Below are positions 63,015 to 64,000 of a stretch of 64,000 bases of DNA, in pieces. Source of the stretch: Acidisarcina sp963790505 (GTDB lineage Bacteria; Acidobacteriota; Terriglobia; Terriglobales; Acidobacteriaceae); NCBI GenBank assembly GCA_963790505.1, contig CAWBOT010000004.1, positions 682,001 through 746,000 of the forward strand, given 5' to 3'. Within the stretch, counting starts at the first letter, position 1; every line of letters starts with the position of its first letter. A model generated the notes under the pieces. The model had not been told where the DNA came from and did no database searches. It was given only the letters and a program-made list of their open reading frames with translations. Position numbers and translations under genes: made by a program.

Positions 63015-64000
63015 TTATCTGTTGCCAAATGTCCAACTGAGCCCAGAACTCGTACCGTAATCGCTCTTGGGTAAGGTTGCCGGCGGCCGACTGTCCCAGC
63101 TCCCGTAGAAGGAGAAATTCCAGGAGAGATCGCTGACCACCTTAATGTAGTAAATTGCGTTCGTATTGAAGTGGACCCGACCTGGATCAGAGATCGCCGG
63201 GATGATCGACGCAGAAACATCCAGGTTAGTTTTCTTGAATTTGAAGACCTGAAGTCCGGTAGTGACGAAACCAACCACCGTATTTTGCGTTCCTTCATCT
63301 TGCCCGTAGCTTGCATTCTGCCAACCGAGACCCCCAGCGACGTACAGACTCGCCCGATTGGAGTTTTTGAGGTAACGACCCACTCCGCCGCCAAGCGTCG
63401 TTTGCAAATCGATATCCTGCACCGAGCTTTGCAGAAAGGAGGCCGAGCCAGCATAGAACCAATTGTTCCAGCGCAATAACCTCATTGCGTTCAGGGTGGT
63501 CTGGTTCCGGGTGGTGAGATTAGTGTCGCCATTCGATGCAAGGGAAGAGTTGAAATTGAGCTGGGCCGACCAGCGCTCTCTGGTATATGCAACCTGAGAA
63601 CTCAGGTTGTATTGAGTGGATTCATTGCCTTTCGAATAGAGCAAACCGGTGTTGACGGCGCCGTCGAACCTGTTCCAAAACCGTTCAGAGGTCTGGTTTA
63701 GTTTGATGATCTTGCGCTGCGGGACCACGACTTCCCCCCCGACGATTCCGCGATCTCAATCGCAATTGGCGGATCGGTCGACTCACCCGTCGTGGAGATT
63801 TTCCCGGTGTAGACCAGGCCACTCTCAGTCTTGACCAGAAAGAGCCGATTGCTCTCGAGGCGAGCGACCTGTGACCACTGCACCGCGATAGTACCGTCGA
63901 CATACTTGAGTTTGACTGAAAGTACGCCAGCGCTCAGACCCTTGATCTCGCCTGTAAAGCGATCGCCGTTCTTCATGACGATGACATCGCTGCTCTCCTG
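63015..64000 (-). pseudogene. DUF481 outer-membrane protein (YdiY-like), 5' end beyond window, one frame break
   Basis: The visible N-terminal part reads VIVMKNGDRFTGEIKGLSAG then ALTVARLESNRLFLVK-like sequence, a motif typical before DUF481 barrels. The C-terminal half is the barrel: RFDGAVNTGLLYSKGNESTQ, GSASFLQSSVQDIDLQTTLG and SSGLSWTFGNR at the end. The reading frame changes at the C7 run 63734-63740; one more C would join ESSGG to EVVVPQRKI. The gene continues in frame to base 64000, so the true start lies outside. This could be a small outer-membrane protein linked to salt or acid stress as in other members; the role is not known. Confidence 0.75.

Noticed and set aside
1..64000. CRISPR arrays, rRNA genes and prophage modules
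   Set aside because: No regularly spaced direct repeats, rRNA-like sequence or phage structural genes were seen.

Overview
The window looks like chromosomal DNA of an acidobacterium, probably of the Terriglobales/Acidobacteriaceae type. The argument rests on gene content: a 1186-residue Oar-like TonB-dependent receptor with an N-terminal carboxypeptidase-regulatory domain, a FecR protein with a glycine-rich tail, CRTAC1/ASPIC and TPR proteins, a membrane protein with an acidobacterial-style cytoplasmic domain, and many secreted glycoside hydrolases. This is inferred from protein families; there is no rRNA here to confirm it.

Layout. 0-3.5 kb: start of a lutBA-type operon, divergent from an ABC drug exporter and its TetR regulator, with a likely TetR operator on the shared promoter. 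3.5-9.1 kb: an arabinose/pentose operon (araD, SSS symporter, small membrane protein, L-fucose/L-arabinose-type isomerase, M24 peptidase-like protein that has lost metal ligands). 9.1-11.6 kb: two convergent nucleotide-sugar genes. 11.8 kb: tRNA-Leu(CAA) with a strong terminator, then an IS3 transposase remnant. 12.9-19.4 kb: envelope genes, including an HtrA-like protease gene cut by a complete IS3-family element. 19.5-28.5 kb: a sulfur island, made of a seven-gene minus-strand operon (TsdA-like cytochrome, orphan binding protein, Tat/DsrE-like protein, TlpA thioredoxin, DUF1634, TauE exporter, rhodanese) and a plus-strand unit (AraC regulator, persulfide dioxygenase-rhodanese, sulfide:quinone reductase). 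28.5-36.7 kb: a universal stress protein and an RND-TolC efflux operon ending in a LysR gene. 36.8-42.6 kb: housekeeping and accessory enzymes and a ClC transporter. 42.8-63 kb: a hemicellulose (arabinan/arabinoxylan/xyloglucan-like) degradation locus with GH54, GH42, a TonB receptor and two GH31 enzymes. 63-64 kb: a DUF481 outer-membrane protein.

How it fits together. Secreted GH54, GH42 and GH31 enzymes would release L-arabinose, galactose and xylose or glucose, which could enter through the TonB receptor and SSS symporter and feed the araD/isomerase pathway. LacI-type operator-like palindromes sit upstream of the distant araD operon, of the GH54 gene and of the TonB receptor, so one regulator may control all three. 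The sulfur island would oxidise sulfide to persulfide and then sulfite, export sulfite, and handle thiosulfate in the periplasm.

Two cautions. Genes in 42.8-53.1 kb and 57.6-60.1 kb contain more than twenty apparent single-base frame breaks, while the genes between and after them are intact. This is either local sequencing error or real decay, and it cannot be decided from the sequence alone. Starts were chosen by family length, Shine-Dalgarno sites and signal peptides and are uncertain where stated.
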